From Streptomyces sp. JB150 (lineage in GTDB: Bacteria; Actinomycetota; Actinomycetes; Streptomycetales; Streptomycetaceae), in contig NZ_CP049780.1 in assembly GCF_011193355.1 (NCBI RefSeq), positions 3,030,169 through 3,094,168 of the forward strand: a stretch of 64,000 nt of DNA. The letters are read 5' to 3'. Shown piece by piece: positions 35,292 through 44,136 of the stretch. A program made the position numbers and the translations under genes. The notes under the pieces are model-generated. The model saw only the letters and a list, made by a program, of their open reading frames with translations, searched no databases and was not told the DNA's origin. Every line of letters starts with the position of its first letter. Position 1 is the stretch's first letter.

Positions 35292-36803
35292 CTATCCGCG
35301 TCCTTGGTAGTAGGCCGCGTAGCCGCGGACCGAGCCGAGCTTGCCGTAGAGCTTCCGCCCCGGGCATGCCGTGGGAAACCCGTCGCGGTGCCCGGAGATT
35401 ACATTCAGTCGTACGTTCTTACCTTTTGCGTAGAGATTGCCACCGCCGGACTTCAGATATGTCTTGCCGCGCGGATTGCCCCCGTGCAGACCCAGCTTCC
35501 ACGCCGTCAGCCGGCCCAGTGCCTTCACCGTGGCCTTGGTGGGCCCCGCCGAGCCGAACGTGCCGAGCACGGCGATCCCCATGCTGTTGCTGTTGAAACC
35601 GAGAGTGTGCGCGCCCATGACCGGCTTCGCCACACCCCCCGCCCGGCCCTCGTAGATCTTTCCGCACTTGTCGACGACGAAGTTGTAGCCGATGTCCCGC
35701 CAGCCCATGCTCTTCACGTGGTAGCGGTAGATACCGCGAATGACGGAGGGTGCCTGGGAGCAGCTGTAGCCGTTGCCGGTGGCGGAGTGGTGCACGAAGG
35801 CGGCCTTCACCTTCTTGGTGTAGATGAACGTCTTCTCGCGCAGCGACTCGTCCGCGCCCCAGCCGCGCCGGGTGACGATGGCCGGGCGCGGGCCGATCTT
35901 CGGCTTGGCCCGCTGTCCCGCCGTCAGTTGCGCGGCGCCCAGCACCGCCAGCTCCCGTTCGGTGGCCTCCCGGTCGAGCGCCGGGATGTCGGTGGCGCCG
36001 ATGGGCGCGAGGGCGGCGTTGACCTCGGAGGCGGCGATGGTCTCCGGGGTGAGCGTGCCGAGCCGGGAAGACGCGGCGGGGGCGCCCTGGGCGGTGGCGT
36101 CGTCGGCGCCGCCCGGGTCGACGAGTTCGAGACGCAGACCGGCGGGGAGGGCGGCCAGGGAGGTCAGCCCGCGGTCACCGTCCCGCGATGACGACGTGTC
36201 GTACGCCGGCTCCTCCCCCGCCACCCCCTGCCCCTGCTCCTGCCCTTGGTCCTGTTCCTGTTCCTGGTCCTGGTCCTGGTCCTGCCCTGCCGCCGGCGCG
36301 GGCGCGGCCTCCTGCGGCAGCGCCCGCACCCGCACCTCCACCCCGTCCGAGTCCCCCACCCACAGCGGCGCGGTGGCCCCGCGGACGCGGCCGGAGGCGC
36401 GCTCCTCGGTGCCGGGGTCGGCCGCGTGGTCGGCGTTGTGGGTCTCGACGTCCTGCCAGCCGGACCAGGTGCCGGTGCCGACGGCGCGGGTGCGGACCTG
36501 GACGCGGCCGTGGAGTTCGGCGTCCGGGTCGTCCCAGACGACGCCGACCATCGAGAAGTGCCGTACGTCACGGCGGGTCAGGCCCTGGACGGTGGCGGAG
36601 CCCAAGGTGCGGTCGGTGGTGAGCGGGACGAGGGGCAGCGACTGGGTGCTGCCCGGGATCCCCGGCGACTGGGTCTCGCCGGCCGCACCCGGTCTCGCGG
36701 TCGCACCCGGTCTCGCCGTCGCCGGTGCCGCGGGCTGGGTCAGCGGGAGGGCGAGGGCGGCCGCACAGGTGACGCCGATGGAGCAAGCAAGGAATCCACG
36801 CAT
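35292..36803 (-). CDS. Secreted N-acetylmuramoyl-L-alanine amidase (PGRP/amidase_2 type)
   Basis: A secreted peptidoglycan amidase of about 503 residues. It has a signal peptide (MRGFLACSIGVTCAAALALP), a middle region with a beta-domain (WSGWQDVETHNADH) and a Gln/Asp/Glu tract, then a C-terminal PGRP domain: zinc ligands His in AFVHHSATGN, His in ISGHRDGF and Cys in TACPGRK, plus the fold motif WRDIGYNFVVDKCGKIYEGR. The ATG at 36803 has AGGATCGGGAGC upstream; in-frame ATGs at 36821 and 36827 are alternatives. Divergent from the TIGR03089 gene. Confidence 0.9.
   Translation of the reverse strand: MRGFLACSIGVTCAAALALPLTQPAAPATARPGATARPGAAGETQSPGIPGSTQSLPLVPLTTDRTLGSATVQGLTRRDVRHFSMVGVVWDDPDAELHGRVQVRTRAVGTGTWSGWQDVETHNADHAADPGTEERASGRVRGATAPLWVGDSDGVEVRVRALPQEAAPAPAAGQDQDQDQEQEQDQGQEQGQGVAGEEPAYDTSSSRDGDRGLTSLAALPAGLRLELVDPGGADDATAQGAPAASSRLGTLTPETIAASEVNAALAPIGATDIPALDREATERELAVLGAAQLTAGQRAKPKIGPRPAIVTRRGWGADESLREKTFIYTKKVKAAFVHHSATGNGYSCSQAPSVIRGIYRYHVKSMGWRDIGYNFVVDKCGKIYEGRAGGVAKPVMGAHTLGFNSNSMGIAVLGTFGSAGPTKATVKALGRLTAWKLGLHGGNPRGKTYLKSGGGNLYAKGKNVRLNVISGHRDGFPTACPGRKLYGKLGSVRGYAAYYQGRG
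36228..36292 (-). repeat. Gln/Asp/Glu codon repeat inside the amidase gene
   Basis: A 6-nt repeat close to CAGGAC/CAGGAA (coding strand) encodes the tract QDQDQDQEQEQDQGQEQG. It forms an acidic spacer between the beta-domain and the catalytic domain and is prone to length change. Confidence 0.85.
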
Positions 36804-36943
36804 GCTCCCGATCCTGGACATAGTCATACAAGTCTGTCCATCCGGGACTTGACGCTCTCTCATGGGCGGCGAGGGCGTGGTTCGTCCGAACCGGTGGCGC
36901 CGCCGCTCGATCCGCGGCGGGGCGCCCGCGTACGCTTGCGCGG

Positions 36944-37702
36944 GTGACTGCCACCGATCGCACCCCTGCCGACCTGCTGCGTTCCGCGCTGGCCGCGGAC
37001 CCCGCGCGGCCCTTGGTGACCTTCTACGACGACGCCACCGGCGAGCGCGTCGAACTGTCCGTCGCCACCTTCGCCAATTGGGTGGCCAAGACCGCGAACC
37101 TCCTCCAGGACGAGTGGTCCGCCGAACCCGGGGACCGGATCGCGCTGCTGCTGCCCGCGCACTGGCAGACGGCGGTGTGGCTGCTGGCGTGCGCGTCGGT
37201 GGGGGTGATCGCGGACGTGGAGGGCGATCCGGCGCGGGCGGACCACGTCGTGGCCGGACCCGGCCGGTTCGACGCGGGACTGGCCTGCGGCGGGGAACGG
37301 TACGCGCTGTCGCTGGCGCCGCTGGGGCGGCGGTTCGTCCCCGCTCCGCCCGCCGGGTACGCCGACTACGCCGTCGACGTGCCGAGCCACGGGGACCGGT
37401 TCACGCCGTACGCGCCGGTCGACCCGGAGGCGCCCGCGCTGATCGTGGCCGGGGCGGAGTTCACCGGGGCCGAGGTCGTGGAGCGGGCGCGGGCGGACGC
37501 ACGCGGGCTGGGACTGACCGGCCCCGGTTCGCGGATCCTGTCCGCGCTGCCGTACGACACGTGGGAGGGGCTGAGCGCCGGGCTGTTCGCGCCGCTGGCG
37601 GCCGGGGGCTCCGTGGTGCTGTGCCGGAACCTGGACCGGCTGGGCGAGGAGGCCCTGGCCCAGCGCATCGAGAGCGAGCGGGTGACCGCCGTATCGCGGT
37701 AG
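36944..37702 (+). CDS. TIGR03089-type protein (adenylate-forming enzyme-like)
   Basis: A 252-residue actinobacterial protein that resembles part of AMP-binding enzymes: LVTFYDDATGERVELSVATF, NLLQDEWSAEPGDRIALLLP, then LSALPYDTWEGLSAGLFAPL. It is too short for a full acyl-CoA synthetase and lacks the C-terminal adenylation motifs, which is normal for this family. The GTG at 36944 follows TACGCT at 36930-36935 by only 8 nt, so it may be leaderless. A perfect 14-bp tandem duplication spans its stop codon. Function unknown. Confidence 0.85.
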   Translation: MTATDRTPADLLRSALAADPARPLVTFYDDATGERVELSVATFANWVAKTANLLQDEWSAEPGDRIALLLPAHWQTAVWLLACASVGVIADVEGDPARADHVVAGPGRFDAGLACGGERYALSLAPLGRRFVPAPPAGYADYAVDVPSHGDRFTPYAPVDPEAPALIVAGAEFTGAEVVERARADARGLGLTGPGSRILSALPYDTWEGLSAGLFAPLAAGGSVVLCRNLDRLGEEALAQRIESERVTAVSR

Positions 37703-37715
37703 CCGTATCGCGGTA
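37688..37715 (+). repeat. 14-bp tandem duplication across a stop codon
   Basis: GCCGTATCGCGGTA occurs twice in a row, at 37688-37701 and 37702-37715. The TAG stop of the TIGR03089 gene forms at the junction. Confidence 0.9.
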
Positions 37716-37886
37716 ACCGCGTCCCCGTGCCCGGCCGCCGTTTCCGGCGTTTCGGACGCACCGGGCGGGCTGGACGCCTTCACCCGTTCAGCCCACCCCC
37801 ACCCCTCACGCCCACCCCATCCGCGCCATCGTCGTAGGAGCAGTGCAGGACGTCACGCTCGTACGCCATGAGGGGTGGACACAGCC

Positions 37887-39077
37887 GTGAGCGACACCGC
37901 AGGCACGCCGGCCGGGTGCACCGGGCGGGCCCTCGGGCCGGGCCTCGGGGTGTCGGCCTCCGGTAACGGGCTGATACGCCGGCGCAGAAGGCGCTGGATA
38001 CGCGTCGGGGCCCTGGGCGTCACCGTCGTGGTGGCGGTGGCCGTGGGCACCGCCTCGGTCCTCTACGCCAAGCTCGACGGGAACATCACCCCCGACGCGG
38101 CGGCGGCCGCCGAACTCGCCCGCTACGACAAGGAGCGGCCGACCTCGCTGGTGAAGGACGCGCGGAACATCCTGCTCATCGGCTCGGACTCGCGTGCGGG
38201 CGCGGGCAACGGCCGCTACGGCCGGGACCGGGGCACCGAGCGCTCGGACACCATGATCCTGCTGCATCTGTCCGCGGGCAGGCGCAGCGCCACCGCCGTC
38301 TCCATACCGCGCGACCTGATGGTCGACGTCCCCGCATGTCTGCGCCGGGACGGCACCCGCGGGGAGCCGATGTTCGCGATGGTCAACTACGCCTTCGAGA
38401 CCGGCGGTTCGGCCTGCGCCATCCGCACCCTGGAGCAGCTGACCGGCATCCGCATCGACCATCACGTCGTCGTCGACTTCACCGGGTTCACGAAGATGGT
38501 CGACGCCATCGACGGGGTGCGGATCTGCCTGAGGGAACCCATTCACGACAAAGCGGCCAAACTCCGCCTGCCCGCCGGAACCGTGACCCTCAACGGCGAA
38601 CAGGCCCTCGGGTACGTCCGCGCCCGCAAGTCCCTCGGCAACGGCAGCGACACCGACCGCATGGACCGCCAGCAGCGCTTCCTGGCGGCCCTGGTCAACA
38701 AGGTGCGCAGCAACGACGTCCTGCTGAACCCGGCGAAGCTCTATCCGGTGCTCGACGCGGCGACCTCCGCCCTCACCACCGATCCGGCGCTGGCCAGTCT
38801 GCGCGGTCTGTACGACCTTGTCCGCGGGCTGCGCGACATCCCCACCGACCGTGTGCAGTTCCTGACGGTTCCACGGGAGTCGTACGTCTACAACGCCAAC
38901 CGCGACCAGCTCGTGGAGCCGGAGGCGGAGCGTCTGTTCGAGCGGCTGCGCACGGACCGGCCCGTGGAGGTGACGCCGGATGCCGCGCGCGCCAACGCCT
39001 CCGGCGGGCCCGCGGCCGACGTCTCCCCGGCTCCGACCTTCCGCGGGAACACGGCGGCCGACGACGACTGCCGGTAA
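37887..39077 (+). CDS. LCP-family wall-polymer transferase 1
   Basis: LytR-CpsA-Psr phosphotransferase, about 396 residues. Basic cytoplasmic N-terminus (RRRRRRW), one membrane anchor (LGVTVVVAVAVGTASVLY), then the LCP catalytic domain: NILLIGSDSRAGAG, RSDTMILLHLS, VSIPRDLMVDVP, GIRIDHHVVVDFTGF, GYVRARKSLGNGSDTDR with the conserved Arg/Asp residues. LCP enzymes move glycopolymers from lipid carriers to peptidoglycan. No LytR_C domain; the tail is short and Ala/Pro-rich. The GTG at 37887 is preferred because GAGGGG lies 11 nt before it; a GTG at 37875 would touch that site. First of five LCP genes in 10 kb. Confidence 0.93.
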   Translation: MSDTAGTPAGCTGRALGPGLGVSASGNGLIRRRRRRWIRVGALGVTVVVAVAVGTASVLYAKLDGNITPDAAAAAELARYDKERPTSLVKDARNILLIGSDSRAGAGNGRYGRDRGTERSDTMILLHLSAGRRSATAVSIPRDLMVDVPACLRRDGTRGEPMFAMVNYAFETGGSACAIRTLEQLTGIRIDHHVVVDFTGFTKMVDAIDGVRICLREPIHDKAAKLRLPAGTVTLNGEQALGYVRARKSLGNGSDTDRMDRQQRFLAALVNKVRSNDVLLNPAKLYPVLDAATSALTTDPALASLRGLYDLVRGLRDIPTDRVQFLTVPRESYVYNANRDQLVEPEAERLFERLRTDRPVEVTPDAARANASGGPAADVSPAPTFRGNTAADDDCR

Positions 39078-39316
39078 AGCGTGCACCAAGACGGCGAACC
39101 CTCGTTCAAGGAAATGCGCCGGATTGCCCAGTTGTAGGGACGTGGAATTTGTCACCGCCGTCGCTTGACGCTGAACTGGGCGGATAGTGTGAGCGATCCG
39201 GTGCACCCGGCTCCATGGCCACCAGTCCGTCCAGGGGTCGCGCACTGTATGTACGAGACCCGAGCGCCTCGGAGGGGGAAGGCGCCGCGTGGCCCCGACG
39301 GAGGATTCAGGCAACC

Positions 39317-41152
39317 GTGGACGCGCAAGGCCGTGGGCGGGCGGAGCACATCGACCCCGCAGACCAGTGGGTACTCAATCCGAACACCGGCGAATACGAA
39401 CTGCGACTGACCCCTTCCGCAGCGCAGTCGGCGGTCCCCGGCCCGCGCCGGGCCGCCCGGGGCCGCGGTACCGCCGCCCCGGACCGTGAGCGCCGCGAGC
39501 CCCGCCCCGCCCCGGGCGGCGAGCGGGACGCCCGCGCGGGCCGGGACAGCCGTGCGGGCCGGGACGGCCGCGGCGGCCGTGACGCCCGCGCGGGTCGCGA
39601 CGGACGGGACGGCGCCCGGAGCGGCAGCCGTGAGGTCTCCGGGCCGCGCCGGGCGCGCGGCGCCGCGCCCGAGCCGGAGGCGGGCCGGCGCGGCAGGCGC
39701 CCGGTCAAGAAGAAGCGGGCCGGGAAGATCCTGCTGTGGACCGGCGGCACCATGGCGTTCCTGCTGGTCGCCGGGGCCGGTGCCGGGTACCTGTACCTGG
39801 AGCACCTCAACGGCAACATCGAGTCCGTCCCGGACGACGGCGCGAGCACCGGTGGCTTCTCGAAGGACAAGGCCATCAACATCCTGCTGATCGGCACGGA
39901 CAAGCGCACCGGCGCGGGCAACGAGGCCTACGGCGACCACGGCAGCCCCGGACACGCCGACACCACGATCCTGCTGCACGTCTCCAAGGACCGCTCGAAC
40001 GCGACCGCGCTGAGCATCCCGCGCGACCTGATCGTGGACATCCCGGACTGCCCGACCACGCAGGAGGACGGCAGCCAGAAGGTCATCCCCGGCGAGCAGG
40101 GCGTGCGCTTCAACACCAGCCTCGGCCAGAGCGGCCGTACGCCGAGCTGCACGGTACGCACGGTGACCGAGCTGACCGGGATCCAGGCGGACAACTTCAT
40201 GGTCGCCGACTTCAACGCGGTCAAGACGCTGACCACGGCGGTCGGCGGCGTCGAGGTGTGCCTGGCGAAGGACATCAACGACAAGGACTCCAAGCTCAGG
40301 CTGCCGAAGGGCAAGCACGTCATCGAGGGCGAGCAGGCGCTGGCCTTCGTCCGCACCCGGCACTCCGTGGGCAACGGCGGCGACCTGAGCCGGATCAACC
40401 TCCAGCAGCAGTTCCTGAGCGCGCTGATGCGCAAGCTGAAGTCCAACGACACGCTCACCAACCCGTCGAAGATGATCAAGCTGGCGGAGGCGGGCACCAA
40501 GGCCCTCACCGTCGACTCGCAGCTGGACAGCATCGGCAAGCTGAAGGACCTCGGCATGGAGCTGGGCAAGCTGAACGTCAAGAACCTGACGTTCACCACG
40601 GTCCCGGTGGTGGACAACCCGGCCGAGACCGTCAAGGCCACCGTCGTCCCGCATCCGACGCGGGCCCGGGAGGTCTTCGACGCGATCGCGAACGACGTCT
40701 CCTTCACCGCCGTCAAGGAGAAGAAGGCCAAGGACAAGGCCGCGGTCGCCGCCCGGCTCAAGGGCGAGAAGTCCGCCCCGTCCGAGGTGCGGGTGCGGAT
40801 CCTCAACGGCGGCGCCCCCGCCGGCAGCGCGTCCGAGACGCTGCTGTGGCTGCAGAACGACCAGGGCGTCGACAAGTCCGAGAACGCGGGCAACGCGGGC
40901 ACCGTGCTGAGCAAGACCACGCTCGAGTACGCGCCCGAGCAGGCCGACCAGGCCCGCCGGCTGGCCGACATCATGGGCCTGTCCGGGTCGGCGATGAAGC
41001 CGGGCAAGAGCGTGACCAACGCCCAGGGGCTGCCCACGATGACGCTGACGCTGGGCAAGGACTTCAAGGGCGCGGGGGTCTCGCTCACCCCTCCGACGAA
41101 GGCGCCGGATGTGGACAAGTCCACCGCGGACAAGGTGCAGTGCGCCAGCTAG
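39317..41152 (+). CDS. LCP-family wall-polymer transferase 2, with LytR_C domain
   Basis: 611 residues. The unusually long cytoplasmic N-terminus (about 140 residues) carries Arg-Asp/Ala-Gly repeats (GRDARAGRDGRDG-type). One anchor helix (GTMAFLLVAGAGAGYLYL) is followed by the LCP domain (NILLIGTDKRTGAG, ADTTILLHVSKDRSN, LSIPRDLIVDIP, FVRTRHSVGNGGDLSR) and a C-terminal LytR_C domain (VRVRILNGGAPAGSASE). The GTG at 39317 has GGAGGA 11 nt upstream. Member of the LCP cluster. Confidence 0.93.
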   Translation: MDAQGRGRAEHIDPADQWVLNPNTGEYELRLTPSAAQSAVPGPRRAARGRGTAAPDRERREPRPAPGGERDARAGRDSRAGRDGRGGRDARAGRDGRDGARSGSREVSGPRRARGAAPEPEAGRRGRRPVKKKRAGKILLWTGGTMAFLLVAGAGAGYLYLEHLNGNIESVPDDGASTGGFSKDKAINILLIGTDKRTGAGNEAYGDHGSPGHADTTILLHVSKDRSNATALSIPRDLIVDIPDCPTTQEDGSQKVIPGEQGVRFNTSLGQSGRTPSCTVRTVTELTGIQADNFMVADFNAVKTLTTAVGGVEVCLAKDINDKDSKLRLPKGKHVIEGEQALAFVRTRHSVGNGGDLSRINLQQQFLSALMRKLKSNDTLTNPSKMIKLAEAGTKALTVDSQLDSIGKLKDLGMELGKLNVKNLTFTTVPVVDNPAETVKATVVPHPTRAREVFDAIANDVSFTAVKEKKAKDKAAVAARLKGEKSAPSEVRVRILNGGAPAGSASETLLWLQNDQGVDKSENAGNAGTVLSKTTLEYAPEQADQARRLADIMGLSGSAMKPGKSVTNAQGLPTMTLTLGKDFKGAGVSLTPPTKAPDVDKSTADKVQCAS

Positions 41153-41256
41153 CCCGGCGGGCGGCGAAATTGGGGGGTAACCCCACGGGGCCCTCGCGCG
41201 TCTGACTTGACGCGGGGCGGACCCGTGTCAGGCGCAGGGCGGGGAGGGCAGGCGAA

Positions 41257-42933
41257 GTGGCGCAGACAGGTGTGCGGGGGGATGTGCCCGCGGTGGAGGA
41301 CACGATGTCCCTCACGGCGCGGGACGAGACCTCGCGCGACGGTGAACCGGACGGCGGGGAACCCGCGAGCGCGCAGCCGGCGGACGGCCGCGGCAGGCAC
41401 GGCGGAGGCGGTGGCGGCGGTGGCCGGCGGCGCGGGGGCCGCCGCGGCACCGAGCGCCGGCGCGGCCGCCGGATGCTGCGCTGGTCGGCGACCGTGCTGG
41501 CGGTGCTCATAACCGGCACCGCGGGAGCGGGCTACCTCTACTACCAGCACCTGAACGGCAACATCAAGAAGGAAAAGCTCAACCTCGGCGACAGCAAGGT
41601 CGCCGCGCCCACGCCCAACGCGGCGGGCCAGACCCCGCTGAACATCCTGCTGATCGGCTCGGACGCCCGCGACAGCAAGGAGAACCAGAAGCTCGGCGGC
41701 GCCCGCGACACCTTCGGCGGGACACCGCTGGCGGACGTCCAGATGCTCGTGCACCTGTCGGCGGACCGCAGCAACATGTCGGTGGTCAGCATGCCGCGCG
41801 ACACCCTCGTACGCCTCCCCAAGTGCACCGCCCCGGACGGGAAGGTCTACGCGGCGAGCACCTCCCCGCGGCCCACCAACGAGAGCCTCGGCCGGGGCGG
41901 CCCCGGCTGCACGGTGGCGACCTGGACCGAGCTGACCGGCATCCACATCGACCACTTCATGATGATCGACTTCGCCGGTGTGGTGTCGATGGCGGACGCG
42001 ATCGGCGGCGTCCCGGTCTGTGTGGACGCCAACATCCACTCCCGCGACAGCCAGGGCCGCGGCTCCGGGCTGAAACTGGAGAAGGGCACCACCAAGGTCA
42101 AGGGCGAGCAGGCCCTGCAGTGGCTGCGCACCCGGTACGGCTTCGGTGACAACACCGACCTCTACCGCGCCCAGGCCCAGCACATGTACATGAACGCGAT
42201 GGTCCGCGAGCTGCGCGCCAACGCCACCCTCAGCAACCCGAACAAGCTGCGCAAGCTCGCCGAGGCCGCGACGGACGCGGTCACCGTCGACGAGGGCCTG
42301 GGCGACATCAAGAAGATGTACAACCTGGCCAACGAGCTGAAGAAGGTCCCCACCGACCGCATCACCATGACGACCATGCCGAACCGGCTGGTCGGCAACC
42401 GGGTGGAGCCCACCGAGGACGCCGAGACGGTGTTCCGGATGATCCGCGAGGACGTCGCGCTCGACGGCAAGGACAAGAAGAAGCCGAAGAAGGAGAGGGA
42501 GTCCGCGGACCCGGCGGCGCCCGACGGCGAGATCGCCGTGCAGGTCCGCAACGGCACCCGGACGGACACCCTGGGGGCAGCACCCGGCCGGGCCAGTGCG
42601 GTGGCCGGGATCCTGACCGGCGAGGGCTTCACCCAGGCCGTGGCCGACTCCTCGGTGCTGCCCGCGCAGAAGACGACGGTGATCCGTTTCCCGAGCGCCG
42701 ACCTGGAGGGCGACGCCCAGCGGGTCGCCAAGGCCCTCGGCATCCCGCTGAGCGCGGTGAAGAAGTCCACGGACGTCTCCGGCGTCACCCTGATCGTCGG
42801 CGCGGACTGGCGCGAGGGGACGGCGTACGAGGCGTCGAAGAAGCGGGACAAGACGCCGGAGTCGGCGAACGCCCTCAACGCCTCCGACGACTCGGCGTGC
42901 ATGGAGGTGAACCCGAACTACACCTGGAAGTAG
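41257..42933 (+). CDS. LCP-family wall-polymer transferase 3, with LytR_C domain
   Basis: 558 residues. N-terminal Gly/Arg-rich cytoplasmic region, anchor helix (TVLAVLITGTAGAGYLYY), LCP domain (NILLIGSDARDSKEN, ADVQMLVHLSADRSN, VSMPRDTLVRLP, WLRTRYGFGDNTDLYR) and a LytR_C domain (IAVQVRNGTRTDTLG). The residue after the conserved Asp is Val (ADVQM) where the paralogues have Thr or Ser (ADTTI, SDTMI), a small departure. The GTG at 41257 has GGAGGG 9 nt upstream. Confidence 0.93.
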   Translation: MAQTGVRGDVPAVEDTMSLTARDETSRDGEPDGGEPASAQPADGRGRHGGGGGGGGRRRGGRRGTERRRGRRMLRWSATVLAVLITGTAGAGYLYYQHLNGNIKKEKLNLGDSKVAAPTPNAAGQTPLNILLIGSDARDSKENQKLGGARDTFGGTPLADVQMLVHLSADRSNMSVVSMPRDTLVRLPKCTAPDGKVYAASTSPRPTNESLGRGGPGCTVATWTELTGIHIDHFMMIDFAGVVSMADAIGGVPVCVDANIHSRDSQGRGSGLKLEKGTTKVKGEQALQWLRTRYGFGDNTDLYRAQAQHMYMNAMVRELRANATLSNPNKLRKLAEAATDAVTVDEGLGDIKKMYNLANELKKVPTDRITMTTMPNRLVGNRVEPTEDAETVFRMIREDVALDGKDKKKPKKERESADPAAPDGEIAVQVRNGTRTDTLGAAPGRASAVAGILTGEGFTQAVADSSVLPAQKTTVIRFPSADLEGDAQRVAKALGIPLSAVKKSTDVSGVTLIVGADWREGTAYEASKKRDKTPESANALNASDDSACMEVNPNYTWK

Positions 42934-42966
42934 TCCGGGTCACCGCCAGGCCCCTCGGGGGCGGGC

Positions 42967-44007
42967 TCAGCCGACCGTGCTGTCGGAGGCCCGCACCGCC
43001 GGCCGCCGCGCCGCGATGACCTTCCTGGCCAGCGACTTCGGGCTGGTCAGGAAGCCGAAGCCCCACGACATGTGCATGGTGGCGAGGGCGACGGGGATCT
43101 GGAGCCGGGCCTTGAGGGGCAGCCCCTTGCCCGCAGGGACCGACCCGGCGACGATCGCCGCCAGGTAGCCGCCGGGGATCACGAACCCCCACGGGGTGAC
43201 GGCCGCGCCGACGACCAGTCCCGCGGCGATCGCGCAGACCGCGGCCGGCGGGGCGAGGTAGCGCAGGTTGATCGAGCCGGAGTGGTAGCGGGCGACGACG
43301 TGCCGCCAGCGGCCGTAGTCCTTGTACTGCTTGGCGAGCGCCTTCACGCTCGGCCGGGGCCGGTACGACACCTTCAGCTCGGGCGAGAACCAGATCAGGC
43401 CGCCCGCCTCACGGATGCGGAAGTTCAGCTCCCAGTCCTGGGCGCGGATGAACTCCTCGTTGTAGCCGCCCTGCTGCTCCAGCGCCTCGCGCCGGAAGAC
43501 ACCGAGGTAGACGGTCTCGGCGGGGCCGGCCTGGCCGCCGGTGTGGAAGGCGGCGTTGCCGACGCCGATCTTCGAGGTCATGGCGGCGGCGACCGCCTTC
43601 TCCCAGTCGTTCTCGCCCTCGGCGTGCATGATGCCGCCGACGTTCTGCGCGCCGGTCTCCTCCAGCAGCCGCACGGCGGTGGCGATGTAGTTCGGCGAGA
43701 GCATGCCGTGGCCGTCGACACGGACCACGATCGGATGCCGGGAGGCCTTGATCGCGGCGTTGAGGGCGGCGGGGGTGCGGCCGGTCGGGTTCGGCACGGT
43801 GTGCACCCGCGGGTCCTCGCGGACCAGCTCGGCGGCGATCTCGTCCGTGCGGTCCGTGGACGGACCGAGGGCGATCACGACCTCCATCTCGCCGGTGTAC
43901 TCCTGGGCGAGGATCGCGTGGACGGCGCCGCGCAGATGCCGCTCCTCGTTGAGGACGGGCATGATCACGGACACGGCGGGGAGCTGCACGTCGGGCTTCG
44001 CGTTCAT
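42967..44007 (-). CDS. Glycosyltransferase family 2 (membrane-associated)
   Basis: 346 residues. GT2 domain with VSVIMPVLNEERHLRGAVHA, the nucleotide-sugar DxD-type site VVRVDGHGML, and acceptor-site EEFIRAQDWELNFRIREAGG; the C-terminal third has two or three hydrophobic segments and ends in a basic tail. Likely a wall or exopolysaccharide glycosyltransferase of the succinoglycan-type ExoA group. It is the only minus-strand gene between LCP genes 3 and 4, suggesting the polymers these LCP enzymes attach. Substrate unknown. Confidence 0.9.
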   Translation of the reverse strand: MNAKPDVQLPAVSVIMPVLNEERHLRGAVHAILAQEYTGEMEVVIALGPSTDRTDEIAAELVREDPRVHTVPNPTGRTPAALNAAIKASRHPIVVRVDGHGMLSPNYIATAVRLLEETGAQNVGGIMHAEGENDWEKAVAAAMTSKIGVGNAAFHTGGQAGPAETVYLGVFRREALEQQGGYNEEFIRAQDWELNFRIREAGGLIWFSPELKVSYRPRPSVKALAKQYKDYGRWRHVVARYHSGSINLRYLAPPAAVCAIAAGLVVGAAVTPWGFVIPGGYLAAIVAGSVPAGKGLPLKARLQIPVALATMHMSWGFGFLTSPKSLARKVIAARRPAVRASDSTVG

Positions 44008-44136
44008 AGGGACCTCACGTTACCGCGAACGGGGGACACCGGTGCGCCCCGCCGGTGACGCTGCGCCGGGCCGCAGATCGTATGGGCCTACGGTGCTCAC
44101 GGCTCCCACGTACGGCCGTCGTCCGGAGGTGTTCCC

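Noticed and set aside
41167..41182. GGGGTAACCCC-like palindrome upstream of LCP 3 as an operator
   Set aside because: Short, and GC-rich palindromes of this size are expected by chance in this composition.
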